Shown: piece by piece, positions 1 through 8,948 of the stretch
Numbering within the stretch: the stretch's first letter is position 1
How the letters are laid out: each line of letters starts with the position of its first letter
DNA from: Actinomycetes bacterium
Lineage (GTDB): Bacteria > Actinomycetota > Actinomycetes > Mycobacteriales > Mycobacteriaceae
Direction of reading: 5' to 3'
Assembly: GCA_022601135.1 (NCBI GenBank)
Contig: JAHZJB010000064.1
Location: 38,559 to 102,558, forward strand
DNA length: 64,000 bases
Program-made: the position numbers and the translations under genes
Notes under the pieces: model-generated
The model's database searches: none
Seen by the model: only the letters and a program-made list of their open reading frames with translations
Told to the model about the DNA's origin: nothing

Positions 1-26
1 GCGCACAAGCATGAAGGACTGACAAC

Positions 27-1394
27 ATGGCCACGGCCACCACCGATCCGGTGCGGCTCCCACCGGGCCCTCGGGCACCGAAGCTCATCCAGGGTGTCGC
101 CGTCTTGACCGCGCGCTACGGTGCGATCGCCGCGTTGGGTCGGCGGTATGGATCCACCTTCACCCTCAACCTCCCGGTGTTCGGCGAAACCGTGGTGATC
201 AGCGATCCTGTCCTGGTCAAGGACCTGTTCAGCACCAGCCGCGAGCTGATCGGCAGGCCCAAGAACAACCTTGGCGGCAACGTGCTCGGCCCTGGATCGA
301 TATTCAACCTCGATGGCGATGCGCTGCTGGCACGCCGCAAACTTCTGCTGCCACCGTTCAGCGGCAAGAGCATGCGTAGCTACGCCGATATCACCGAGCA
401 AGAAGTGCTGCGCGAAATGCGAACCTGGCCAGAGGGCGTCGAGTTCAAGACGCTGGAACCGATGATGCGCATCACGCTGAACACCATCCTGCGCGCTGTG
501 TTCGGCGCGGAGGGCGACGAGCTCGATGAGTTGCGCTCGCTGATGCCCGCGGCAGTCGAGTTCGGCTCCAAGATCGCGCTCATGCCCTCGGTGGTACGCC
601 GCGACTTCGGACCGTGGAGCCCGGGCGGGAAGTTCGGCGCCTACCGGCGTCGGATGGACGAGCTGCTCAACTCGCTGATGTCCGCTGCCCGTTCGGACCC
701 CAACTTCACCGAACGCGGCGATGTCTTGTCGCTGCTCCTGCAGGCCCGCTACGACGACGGCGAACCCCTCCCGGACGCGTACATTGTCGACGAACTGTTG
801 ACGATGCTGGTGGCCGGTCACGAGACGACCTCAACTCAGCTGGCCTGGACGATCGAACGAATCCGCCGTCATCCGGAACTCTTGACTCGCCTGACCGAAG
901 AGGTCGACGCGGGAGGTTCGGAACTGCTGCTGGCCACGATTGCAGAGTCACAGCGCACCCGACCCGTGCTGACGGCCGCGCTGCGCCGAACAAAGACCCG
1001 ACTCAAGTTGGGGGAGTGGGTCATTCCAGAAGGTGACACGATCATGGCCAGCACCCAACTGGCGATGGCTGCGGAGTCGAGCTTCCCGGACGCAGAGACG
1101 TTCAATCCCGATCGTTTCGTCGGCAACCCCCCCAACCCATTCGCCTGGATTCCGTTCGGCGGCGGCATGATGCGCTGTATCGGCGCCTCGTTCGCGACGA
1201 TGGAGATGGAAGTCACACTGAGGACGATGCTCCGCGAGTTCCGGCTGGAGCCGACGAGCGAGCCCGATGAGAAGCCACACAGCCGCGGCGTCACCGTTAC
1301 CCCCGCCCGGGGCGGCAGGGCGGTGGTGCACCGCAGAGATCACGGCAGGCCGAGTGATGCCGATTCGGTGTCGGTGGCCGAGAACGGCGGCTAA
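27..1394 (+). CDS. cyp138: Cytochrome P450, CYP138-like
   Basis: Soluble haem monooxygenase of 455 residues, the normal length for a bacterial P450. It shows the I-helix oxygen-binding motif AGHETT (about 262-267), the K-helix ExxR as ESQR (about 305) and the haem loop FGGGMMRCIG with Cys384 as thiolate ligand. The N-terminus (LPPGPRAPKL), the GEWVIPEG segment and the FAWIPFGGG block match my memory of mycobacterial CYP138; the substrate is unknown. The ATG follows an AAGGA ribosome site at 13-17. A TGA at 20-22 may end an upstream gene cut by the window edge. The 3' end overlaps the convergent methyltransferase by 4 bases. Confidence 0.9.
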   Translation: MATATTDPVRLPPGPRAPKLIQGVAVLTARYGAIAALGRRYGSTFTLNLPVFGETVVISDPVLVKDLFSTSRELIGRPKNNLGGNVLGPGSIFNLDGDALLARRKLLLPPFSGKSMRSYADITEQEVLREMRTWPEGVEFKTLEPMMRITLNTILRAVFGAEGDELDELRSLMPAAVEFGSKIALMPSVVRRDFGPWSPGGKFGAYRRRMDELLNSLMSAARSDPNFTERGDVLSLLLQARYDDGEPLPDAYIVDELLTMLVAGHETTSTQLAWTIERIRRHPELLTRLTEEVDAGGSELLLATIAESQRTRPVLTAALRRTKTRLKLGEWVIPEGDTIMASTQLAMAAESSFPDAETFNPDRFVGNPPNPFAWIPFGGGMMRCIGASFATMEMEVTLRTMLREFRLEPTSEPDEKPHSRGVTVTPARGGRAVVHRRDHGRPSDADSVSVAENGG

Positions 1395-2218
1395 AACCGG
1401 TACTGCAACACTCTGGCCTTGCGGGCGATGGATGGCACGCGGCGGGATAGCCGGCTCGCCAACCGTAGCCCGGCAGGAAACAGTTGGGATTCGGGCTGTT
1501 GCAGCACGCTGGCCTCCTCGATGAGAGCCAGGCCGCTGTGCCAGCCCTCCGGGTGCCGGGCATCCTTGAAACCCGGGAATCGCCATTGACTGTGCGGTGA
1601 GTTGGTCTTGCGCGAGGTGGCCAGTCTGCCAACCAGCTGATTCGCTTTGCTGACCGAGCCATAGTCGTTGAACGCGATCACACCCGAGCCGAAATGTCCG
1701 GTGATGTCGCGCACGATCGCGACGACCTCCTCCTCACTCAGAAAGGCGACCAGCCCGTCCGCGAACACCATTGTCGGGCGACCTGGGGGAATCGAGTCGG
1801 CCCATCCCGGCTCGAGCAGCGACGCCGCCACTGTCTGGTCGGCGGTGCCAGCCGGCAACAGAGCCTCGCGCATCGCGATGACCCTGGGCAAGTCGACGCT
1901 GTACCAGGCCACAGTTGGCGGGGGATCGACGCGAAGGACGGCTGAGTTCAGGCCCGCGCCGATGTCGACGATCACGGCTGCGGGGTTTTCGACGAGGAAC
2001 CGACGGATCCGGTGGTCGAGCATTCTCGCCCGCAACGCCACCAGCGCTACCACGCTGGGCGTGGCGGCAAGCCGAGAAAAGTCGAAGTCGATCCTGTTGA
2101 CCGTGTTATCGGCCTGCGGATCACCCAGGATCGGGCGCGCCGCCCGGCTGTCGAGCGCGCGGCAGTACTCGGTGAGCAGCGCGGTCTGTTCTATGGGTCC
2201 AAGGGCGCCGGCGTCCAT
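1391..2218 (-). CDS. LCM/TcmP-family SAM-dependent O-methyltransferase
   Basis: About 275 residues. The SAM site is IVDIGAGLNS, followed by YSVDLPRVI and later VFADGLVAFL, the pattern of leucine-carboxyl-methyltransferase-like enzymes (PF04072) that methylate carboxyl or hydroxyl groups of small acids or polyketides. I chose the ATG at 2216-2218; an in-frame GTG at 2243-2245 would add nine residues. It converges on the P450 gene with a 4-base overlap, so the two do not share a transcript. The substrate cannot be told from sequence. Confidence 0.8.
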   Translation of the reverse strand: MDAGALGPIEQTALLTEYCRALDSRAARPILGDPQADNTVNRIDFDFSRLAATPSVVALVALRARMLDHRIRRFLVENPAAVIVDIGAGLNSAVLRVDPPPTVAWYSVDLPRVIAMREALLPAGTADQTVAASLLEPGWADSIPPGRPTMVFADGLVAFLSEEEVVAIVRDITGHFGSGVIAFNDYGSVSKANQLVGRLATSRKTNSPHSQWRFPGFKDARHPEGWHSGLALIEEASVLQQPESQLFPAGLRLASRLSRRVPSIARKARVLQYRF

Positions 2219-2307
2219 ACCGCCAGCCAAGCACACCAAGCCCACGGCGACACACCGGGGTTGCCGCGATCACGAGTCGCGCCAGCCAAAAGCGTTGCCC
2301 AGCTTGG

Positions 2308-3642
2308 CTACTCGCCGTTGTCGGCCGAATCCCCACTGTCCGAAGACCCCGCACCGCCCGAGTCCGTGTCATTGCCCGCGGACGCAGAATCCGCGCTCGA
2401 CGAGCTTGCCGGCGAATCGCCGTCTTCCGATACGGCCGCAGCAGCCGCGCCGTCCTGATCCTCGGCTACCTCAGACTCGAGCGCGTCATCTTCGAAGTCA
2501 TCAGGTTCCGTGCCGTCGGCTGCTAGGTCACCGGACTCCGCACCTTCGCCTTCGGAGCCACCCGACTCGGTGCCATCGCCGTCGGAGCCCGCCTGTGTGC
2601 CGCCGGCTTCGAGTTCAGCGTCGACCTCCGCGCCCTCGGCCGCCGACCCGGACCCGTCCTGAGAAACTGCACCGTCCTGCACCGAGGCCTGGTGAGAAGT
2701 CTCGTCGGCAGCCGGCGCGCCGTCAGCCATGGCCAGGGCAGCCGTTGGCGGCTGTTCCGCCCCCGCCAACGGCTCTTCAGGCTCAGACTCGGGCTCAGCC
2801 GGTGGCCACCCGGGCTCGGCCGGCAGATAGCTGCGGTCGTAGGCCTTCTCGATTTGCGGCCTCAGGAAAGTGTCGAGTGAGTCGGCGAACCCGGCCAGCC
2901 CCAGCGAGTACAGGAAGCCGAGCATCGGCAGGCGCTCGGTCGGCACAAAGACGTAAGTGGTGTTCCCCTCCTTCCACACATAATTGGCCGGATCGTAGAT
3001 GTCGACATCCTCGTAGTCCACGTGAATCGAGGAGAATCCAGCGTAGGCGTTGATCATGGCCAGCAGATTAAGGGGATTGTCCGGAGTGTCGGAGGACAGA
3101 TCATATTGCCGTGACACGTCCAGCACGTTGTACTCGGCATCGGGCGTCATCTCTCCCAATTTCACCCGCGAACCGCCGTACTTTCGGCCGGGATTCCCGA
3201 TCAGGATGAAGCTCAACGCACTCGGCGACAGAGCGTCTTCGGTTCCGGCATATTGGTCAAGCCAGTCTTTGGCTACCCGCGCGCCCTGACTGTAGCCGTA
3301 GACGATCTGCTGCTCGGATGCATAAGTGCGCAGTGCCCCGTCGAGTGCGACCACACCGGCCGGTCGGTTCAAATACGGATAGGGCACGGCCGTACAGACA
3401 CGGGGCGCCGCGCACACCACGCCCCTCAAGTCGTCGGCGTTGCCGCCCGCAGTCAATGTGTCCACGGTCAGTACCCGGGCGGCACCGGGCGGTAACGCGT
3501 CGAACACAGGGACGTCAGCCGCCGCCGTACCGACAGCCGGTAAGACAAGAAGCGGCACGGAGACGACGGCCGCGGCGAGGCACTTTGCGCGCTGGCCACC
3601 TTTTCGGGCATTGCCTGCCTCGACCTCGTTGCCTATGCTCAT
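2308..3642 (-). CDS. Exported PE-PPE-domain serine hydrolase with acidic tail
   Basis: 444 residues. A basic N-terminus and hydrophobic segment (about 20-42, ending near AAADVP) form a signal peptide. The body is an alpha/beta-hydrolase of the PE-PPE C-terminal type (PF08237) with nucleophile motif GYSQG (Ser118); such domains in M. tuberculosis are esterases. No PE or PPE N-terminal domain is present. From about residue 280 the protein is a low-complexity tail of Glu, Asp, Gly and Ser, ending SSDSGDSADNGE. A similar protein lies at 6074-7456 and a cutinase is next door, so a role in hydrolysing lipid esters outside the cell is likely but inferred. Confidence 0.8.
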   Translation of the reverse strand: MSIGNEVEAGNARKGGQRAKCLAAAVVSVPLLVLPAVGTAAADVPVFDALPPGAARVLTVDTLTAGGNADDLRGVVCAAPRVCTAVPYPYLNRPAGVVALDGALRTYASEQQIVYGYSQGARVAKDWLDQYAGTEDALSPSALSFILIGNPGRKYGGSRVKLGEMTPDAEYNVLDVSRQYDLSSDTPDNPLNLLAMINAYAGFSSIHVDYEDVDIYDPANYVWKEGNTTYVFVPTERLPMLGFLYSLGLAGFADSLDTFLRPQIEKAYDRSYLPAEPGWPPAEPESEPEEPLAGAEQPPTAALAMADGAPAADETSHQASVQDGAVSQDGSGSAAEGAEVDAELEAGGTQAGSDGDGTESGGSEGEGAESGDLAADGTEPDDFEDDALESEVAEDQDGAAAAAVSEDGDSPASSSSADSASAGNDTDSGGAGSSDSGDSADNGE

Positions 3643-3717
3643 GTGCCGCCGCTCCCGTCTCGGAAGGTTTGCTGACTGAAAGTCAGATTACTACCGAGTC
3701 GGGCAGAAAATCTGCCG

Positions 3718-4383
3718 TTATTGCAGCCGACCCGCCACGAAGTTCGCCGCTTCTTCGACCATCCCGTTTTCGATGTAGGCGAAGTGCGCCGGCAGGTTGA
3801 AGCCGGTCGAGCAAAACGGATCCCCTGCCCCGCAAAGGTCGATCGTCCTCGACCCATAGGTGGAGCTCATCTGGGGCAGGGGACCGCCGCCGCGAATGTC
3901 GCGGAGCGGATTCCCGAAGACGGCGACCGCCGCGACGTGGTCAGCTACCTGAGACGGCAGCGGGGTAGGGGTGAAGCGACCCAGCGGCCGCGGGTCCACG
4001 GTGATGAGATCGATCACCCCCGCACCCTGGGAATTGCCACCGAGCACCAGTTTGGTGTCCGGACAATTGTCAGCCATCCACTGCACTCGTGCAGCGGCAT
4101 CGCTGGCACCCTGCGGCGCGGAGGCATCGAAGTTGAAGCCGGCCGGATAGTTGACGCCATACGCGCCCACAGATCGGTCACCGACCTTGGCGCGCAAGGA
4201 GTCGACGAACGCCTCTCCGAGCCAGCCGAGCCCGGGTGGGGCACCGGTCCCACGCGCGAAGATCACCTCGATGTCAGGGCAGGGGTCAGCCGCGGCCAGC
4301 GGCATCGCGATAGCAGCCTGCGCCATCGCCGCCGGTAGCGCGATCGTGGCACCCAGCAGTCCGAGAACTCGCCTCACCAGCAT
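3718..4383 (-). CDS. Secreted cutinase-family esterase
   Basis: 221 residues with a signal peptide (1-32, VRRVLGLLGATIALPAA core, cleaved near AAADP). The mature part starts with the cutinase pattern CPDIEVIFARGTGAPPG, has the nucleophile elbow GGNSQG (Ser118), the Asp of GDPFCSTG (Asp188) and the late His200 in LPAHFAY, giving the full triad and a conserved disulfide pattern. Mycobacterial cutinases (Culp) hydrolyse lipid esters or phospholipids at the envelope. The start is the ATG at 4381-4383; longer in-frame starts would run into the next gene and bury the signal peptide. Confidence 0.9.
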   Translation of the reverse strand: MLVRRVLGLLGATIALPAAMAQAAIAMPLAAADPCPDIEVIFARGTGAPPGLGWLGEAFVDSLRAKVGDRSVGAYGVNYPAGFNFDASAPQGASDAAARVQWMADNCPDTKLVLGGNSQGAGVIDLITVDPRPLGRFTPTPLPSQVADHVAAVAVFGNPLRDIRGGGPLPQMSSTYGSRTIDLCGAGDPFCSTGFNLPAHFAYIENGMVEEAANFVAGRLQ

Positions 4384-4442
4384 GTACCCATGCTGACACA
4401 TCGCTGCGGGTAGACCGCCGAGACCACACCTGAACTGCAGGT

Positions 4443-5933
4443 TCAGCTGATCCGGTAATCGCTCAGCGGGAACGTATCGTTCTCTCGGTTGGTCTGGTTG
4501 GTCGACGCGGGCCGCACCAGCGTCTCCCCGCTGGGGCTGAAGTAGTAGGACCGCGCGCGGCTGCAATCGCCCGTTCCGAAGACCGTCTTGCCGAGGAGAC
4601 CCGACATGCGTTCGCGGAACTTGGCATTGGCGTCATCGGTTACCTCGAACGTGGTCGCATCGCGACGCTGCACTTCGCTGAACAACCGGTCCATGTGCCG
4701 CATCTGATACTCAACGGTGTTGAAGAACGACAGCCCACTGGAGGCGTAAGGTCCGGCCAGGCTGAGGAAGTTCGGAAACGCCGGAATCGACACACCTTGA
4801 TAGGCTTGAAAACCGTTGTCGCGCCACCACTTTCCAAGGTTGCAGGCATCGCGGCCGATGATCTCGATCGCGGGGATATTCGCCTCCCAGAGGTCAAAAC
4901 CTGTAGCCAGAACCAGCGTGTCGATTTCCGACTTCGTCCCGTCACACGCGACGATTCCGTCCGCCTCGATCCGCGCGATGCCCGCAGATTGCAGATGCAC
5001 GTTCGGCCTGCTGAACATCCGGTAATACGAATTCGAGTACGTCGGCCGCTTACAACCGAAGTCATAGTCGGGCGTCAGCTTGGCGCGTAGTTCTTTGTCG
5101 CGGATCGACACAAAGCGCAGAGCCTGCGACAGATAGGACGCGCCCACATTGAGGTGTCTGAAGTACTTGAAGTTCAGCACCGACAGAATCATCATCGCTT
5201 CGAGGTTGATGTCGGTGGTGAAGCGGAACGCACGCTGCACCAGGGGCATCCGGGCAAACAGTCGACGCAGCCATACCGGAATCGCGAAATCGAGCTTGGG
5301 TACGACGTGAATGGGCGTGCGCTGGTAGACGATGAGGTCCGCGGCCGTCTTGGCCAGCTGCGGAATCAGCTGCACCGCTGTTGCGCCGGTGCCGATCAGC
5401 CCGATCCTCTTGCCCCGGGGTGAGTAGCTGTCATCCCAGTCGGTGCTGTGGATGACGCGGCCCGAAAAATCGCCGATGCCGGGGATGTCAGGTGTATGGG
5501 GCTGCGAGAGGTAGCCGGTGGCGGCGATGAGGAATCTGGCGGACACCGTTTCGCCGTCCGAGAGCGCCACTTGCCAGGCCTGCGAGTCTTCATCCCAGCG
5601 AGCGCCGTCGACCGGGCTGTTGAACCTCATGTGTCGCCGAACGTCGTACTTGTCGGCGACATGGTCGGCGTAGACCTTCAGCTCAGCGCCCGGCGCGTAC
5701 AGCCGCGACCAGTAGGGGTTGGGTTCAAACCAGTACGAGTAGGTAGGCGACGGGATGTCCACGGCCAACCCCGGGTAGTGGTTGACGTGCCATGTCCCGC
5801 CCAAGTCATCTTCACGGTCCAGGATCAGAATGTTCTGGTAACCCAGCCGTTTGAGCTGGATCACAGCCCCCATTCCGCCGAACCCGGCGCCCACGACGAT
5901 CACGTCGAATTGCGGCTTGCTCATGGCACTCAC
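4443..5933 (-). CDS. Flavin-containing monooxygenase, Baeyer-Villiger type
   Basis: 496 residues. Two Rossmann sites: FAD at GAGFGG (15-20) and NADPH at GTGATAVQ in the middle. Between them is FSGRVIHSTDWD, which fits the BVMO fingerprint FxGxxxHxxxW(P/D), and GGTWHVNHYPG follows the FAD site. The enzyme should insert oxygen next to a ketone or S-oxidise a substrate, using NADPH and O2. It resembles the EthA/MymA group of mycobacteria; the natural substrate is unknown. A second ATG at codon 4 (MSKPQFDV) is an alternative start. Its promoter faces the terminator of the 6074 gene. Confidence 0.87.
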   Translation of the reverse strand: MSAMSKPQFDVIVVGAGFGGMGAVIQLKRLGYQNILILDREDDLGGTWHVNHYPGLAVDIPSPTYSYWFEPNPYWSRLYAPGAELKVYADHVADKYDVRRHMRFNSPVDGARWDEDSQAWQVALSDGETVSARFLIAATGYLSQPHTPDIPGIGDFSGRVIHSTDWDDSYSPRGKRIGLIGTGATAVQLIPQLAKTAADLIVYQRTPIHVVPKLDFAIPVWLRRLFARMPLVQRAFRFTTDINLEAMMILSVLNFKYFRHLNVGASYLSQALRFVSIRDKELRAKLTPDYDFGCKRPTYSNSYYRMFSRPNVHLQSAGIARIEADGIVACDGTKSEIDTLVLATGFDLWEANIPAIEIIGRDACNLGKWWRDNGFQAYQGVSIPAFPNFLSLAGPYASSGLSFFNTVEYQMRHMDRLFSEVQRRDATTFEVTDDANAKFRERMSGLLGKTVFGTGDCSRARSYYFSPSGETLVRPASTNQTNRENDTFPLSDYRIS

Positions 5934-6011
5934 GCTACCTCACAGCAAATCGAACATCGGTGCCCGTCGCGCTACCCGGCCGGCCCTGGCCCCGGCGATG
6001 TCCCGACGCCA

Positions 6012-6042
6012 CGAAGCCCCGGAGCGGGGCGCCGGGGCTTCG
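6012..6042 (-). terminator. Stem-loop terminator after the second PE-PPE hydrolase
   Basis: Perfect 11-bp inverted repeat (CGAAGCCCCGG at 6012-6022, CCGGGGCTTCG at 6032-6042) with a 9-base loop, 32 bases past the stop of the minus-strand gene ending at 6074. There is no T-run, as is common for mycobacterial terminators. Confidence 0.65.
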
Positions 6043-6073
6043 CGGTGTGCGTCGTTGGGCGATCGACCGTGGA

Positions 6074-7456
6074 CTACTCCGAGTCGGACGAGTCAGCCGA
6101 CCCGGAATCGCTCGACGGCGCATCGTCGGCAGCCCCCACGTCGGCTGCGTCGGTGTCATCAGCAGCCTCGGCTTCCGCAGCCTCCGCCTCGGCGGCCTCG
6201 GCCTCCGCAGCCTCGGCCTCCGCAGCCTCAGCCTCCGCGGCCTCCGCCTCCAAAGCTTCCGCTTCCGCGGCCTCAGCCTCAGCCGCCGCAGCCTCCGCCT
6301 CCACAGCCTCAGCCTCCACAGCCTCAGCCTCCACGGCCTCGGCCTCCGCGGCCTCGGTGGCCTCTGCGGTCTCCGTGGTCTCAGCCTCAGCAAACTCGGC
6401 GTCGTCCTCGTTCACCGACGCTGTCTCGTTGGCCGTGTCGTTCGCTGTGTCGTTGCCCGCCTCGGCGTCGTCCTCGTCTGTGCCGTTGCTCTCATCCACT
6501 GGTGCAGACTCAACGGGTTCGGCCGCCGGGGCCGCGACCTTCGTCTCGGCGGCTGGGGAGTCATCGACGTCTTCGGCGACGGCGGGCGCCGCTAGCGCTG
6601 CAGCTTGCACCGCGCTGGGCTTGTTGTCGTAGCGGCTATATCCCCTTTCGACCGCTCTCCTGAGCGATGCTTCCGACGACTTGAGGAAGGGGAACAACTT
6701 CACCAGCGGAAGTTCCTCGGCGGGTACCAGGTAGGTGGTGGTTGTGCCGCCCTTGCTGTTCACATCCACTTCGATGTTCGTGACGGGTACCTCGGAGAGG
6801 TCGGCGAACATCACCGGAAGATGTCCGACGATCGCACCGGCGATCGAGTTGATAACCGCGGTGAAGTGCCACCAGCGATCCGGGAAATCGTGCGTCCCGT
6901 CGAACTCGGCAACAACCACGGAGACGTCGTACTTCACCTCCGGCGCCGGCTGGTAGGTGTAGTCGTATTGGGAGTTGTACTTCGCCTTGTCGATCACATC
7001 TTGGCGGCTCGAGTCGGCCACCACGACGAAAGTGACTTGGTCTTTACCGGGCGCGTTGGCATCATTGACCAGATCCCGGAGAACCTCGTTGACCACCAGC
7101 GAGCCTGCGGACAGGCCGACCACGGTCACCTGCTCACCCGGCCCGGAGAGCCTGCTGAGCGCCGCGTCCAGCTCGGCGTCGAGATTGTCGACGCCGACAG
7201 CGATCGACTCGCCCAGGCTCAGGCCATTCGAAGGCTTGTGCTCTGCCGGCCAGTTGACACTGACCCACTGCTGCCCCTGCAGCGCGCCGCCGAGCAGCTG
7301 CGACATCACCACGTCGTGCAGCGTGGAGGTCTCCAATCCGCCCACGACGAGCGCGGAGCTGCTGGCCCATGCCCCGTTCGCGGTGCTGACGGTCAAGGCG
7401 GTAGAGGCGAGGAGGGCGCCACAGGCAACCCCTGCTTTTCGAATCGCTGTGCGCAT
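6074..7456 (-). CDS. Exported PE-PPE-domain hydrolase with Ala/Glu-repeat tail
   Basis: 460 residues from the ATG at 7454-7456; an upstream in-frame start would lack a signal-peptide context. Residues 1-31 are a signal peptide (basic MRTAIRKAG, hydrophobic core, ANGAWA). The hydrolase domain has the elbow VGLSAGS (Ser116) and the PE-PPE signature block VPAEELPLVKLFPF. From about residue 300 the tail is acidic and between about 360 and 430 is nearly pure repeats of EAEAA/EAEAV, encoded by short DNA repeats. The end (SSDSGSADSSDSE) resembles that of the 2308 protein, so the two are probably paralogues. The tail may bind cations or act as a wall spacer; this is inference. Confidence 0.8.
   Translation of the reverse strand: MRTAIRKAGVACGALLASTALTVSTANGAWASSSALVVGGLETSTLHDVVMSQLLGGALQGQQWVSVNWPAEHKPSNGLSLGESIAVGVDNLDAELDAALSRLSGPGEQVTVVGLSAGSLVVNEVLRDLVNDANAPGKDQVTFVVVADSSRQDVIDKAKYNSQYDYTYQPAPEVKYDVSVVVAEFDGTHDFPDRWWHFTAVINSIAGAIVGHLPVMFADLSEVPVTNIEVDVNSKGGTTTTYLVPAEELPLVKLFPFLKSSEASLRRAVERGYSRYDNKPSAVQAAALAAPAVAEDVDDSPAAETKVAAPAAEPVESAPVDESNGTDEDDAEAGNDTANDTANETASVNEDDAEFAEAETTETAEATEAAEAEAVEAEAVEAEAVEAEAAAAEAEAAEAEALEAEAAEAEAAEAEAAEAEAAEAEAAEAEAADDTDAADVGAADDAPSSDSGSADSSDSE
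6160..6370. repeat. Ala/Glu-coding short tandem repeats
   Basis: Degenerate 12-18-bp units of the type GCCTCGGCCTCCGCA on the + strand, coding EAEAA-type residues of the hydrolase tail on the - strand. Units differ at third positions and are in multiples of three, so copy-number change would keep the frame. Confidence 0.8.
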
Positions 7457-8090
7457 GAGAACTCCAAGATCGACGCAGACAAATTGGCCGTGATCGGCGT
7501 GAGATAAATCATATGACGTCGCAGAAGCGAAAGATAGCAAATCATCGACTGTTCATTGGCTGGCGATTTTGGCAAAGGCTCAAATACTTGCTGAAAATCA
7601 ACCCCGAGGGCAAAAACGTGACCTCGCAGACCTCTGCCAGTGGTGCAGCCAGGCCTATGGCGCCACCGATTGATCACTCAATTGTGTGCTGCTAAAGACT
7701 ATATTTAAGCGCGTGTAACGACTGTGCTTACGTCGAATCACTACTAATGACAAATATGTAATTAAATGCCGAAATAGGCGTTTGCCAGAAGGCACATTCG
7801 TTGCTGTAGTACACCACGCAAAAAATAATTTGTGATCTGGGCCACACAACTCAGCACATATTTTCGCCGAGCAAATCGACCGCCGCACAAACCGATATGC
7901 CCCTCGCCTCCGTCTCCCGATGGTGGCCGGCGTGACCGCCCCAGAACCGATGGGATGCGCGCTGGGCAAAGCGCCGCCAGGCCCGGTCCGGTTAGCTGAT
8001 CACACGCACGTACCCGGGGACATTACGAATCCGAAGCCGGAGGGCCGGAGGGCCGGAGGGGAACAGTCACTCGGAGGCTATTCTGCGCGG
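7457..8090. other. AT-rich divergent intergenic region
   Basis: 634 bases without a convincing gene, between the minus-strand hydrolase and the plus-strand SDR. About 7680-7800 is near 40 percent GC, far below the neighbouring genes. It holds TATATTTAAG and GTAATTAAATG tracts and an A7 run near 7820. It probably carries both divergent promoters and is the kind of DNA the xenogeneic silencer Lsr2 binds. Open frames here have no coding character. At 8039-8060 a GGAGGGCC-type unit is repeated just before the SDR. Confidence 0.5.
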
Positions 8091-8948
8091 GTGGCACCCA
8101 AAGGCACGTCTGATCTGTCCGGCAAGGTCGCCTTCATCACCGGGGGAGCGTCCGGTATCGGCGCCGCGTTGACGACGACACTGGTTGACTCCGGCGCGGA
8201 GGTCTGGATCGCCGACCGCCAGGTCGCGGCAGCCGAGCGGCTCGCCGCGCAACTCCAGTACGCCGGCGCCGCCGCGCATGCCGTCGAATTGGATGTCCGC
8301 GACCATTCGGCGTTCGAGCGGGCCGTCGCCCACACCGTGGAGGTATCCGGACGGATCGACTATCTGTTCAACAACGCCGGAATCGGCATCGGCGGCGAGG
8401 TGGCCTCCCTCACCGTCGAAGACTGGAACGACATCATCGACGTGAATCTGCGGGGGGTGATCCACGGCGTCCTGGCCGCGTACCCCGCGATGATCAGGCA
8501 GGGCAGCGGCCACATCGTCAACACCGCGTCGATGGCCGGGCTGGTCAGCACCTCGGCGCAGGCCGGCTACTCGGCAACCAAGCACGCGGTTGTCGCCCTG
8601 TCCAAAACCATGCGGGTAGAGGCGGCCGCGCACGGCGTACGGGTGTCGGTGCTGTGCCCGGGGGTGGTTCGCACCCCGATCCTGGTCGGCGGCGAGTACG
8701 GCCGCAACCGCGACGTCAATCGGGAGGATCTGCTCGCGCTGAGTGAGGCGTTGCGTCCGATGGAACCCGCTCCCTTCGCCAAGCTGGCGCTGCGGCAGGT
8801 AATGCGGAACAAGGCGATCATCGTGGTCCCCAGGCGCTGGAAAGCACTGTGGTATCTGGAACGTATTTCGCCCGCCCTGTCGATGCGTCTGGCCGGTGAG
8901 TCACTGCGACGTACCCGCCAGGTGCAGTCAGGAGTACCGCCGCGCTAA
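8091..8948 (+). CDS. Short-chain dehydrogenase/reductase
   Basis: 285 residues from a GTG at 8091; the frame is open further upstream but without coding character, and CGGAGG at 8072-8077 could serve as ribosome site. Classical SDR features are present: cofactor loop TGGASGIG (17-24), ADRQ after beta-2 with Asp suggesting NAD preference, NNAGIG, NTASM with the catalytic Ser region, YSATK with catalytic Tyr and Lys, and PGVVRTP. Substrate unknown. It overlaps the convergent alkB gene by 21 bases. Confidence 0.87.
   Translation: MAPKGTSDLSGKVAFITGGASGIGAALTTTLVDSGAEVWIADRQVAAAERLAAQLQYAGAAAHAVELDVRDHSAFERAVAHTVEVSGRIDYLFNNAGIGIGGEVASLTVEDWNDIIDVNLRGVIHGVLAAYPAMIRQGSGHIVNTASMAGLVSTSAQAGYSATKHAVVALSKTMRVEAAAHGVRVSVLCPGVVRTPILVGGEYGRNRDVNREDLLALSEALRPMEPAPFAKLALRQVMRNKAIIVVPRRWKALWYLERISPALSMRLAGESLRRTRQVQSGVPPR

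Noticed and set aside
1668..3053. Long + strand open frame of 461 codons
   Set aside because: Arg/Pro-rich translation opposite the LCM methyltransferase and the PE-PPE hydrolase; a GC-rich shadow frame.
7655..7969. Minus-strand frame of 104 codons in the AT-rich gap
   Set aside because: No coding bias, no family pattern, crosses the likely promoter region.
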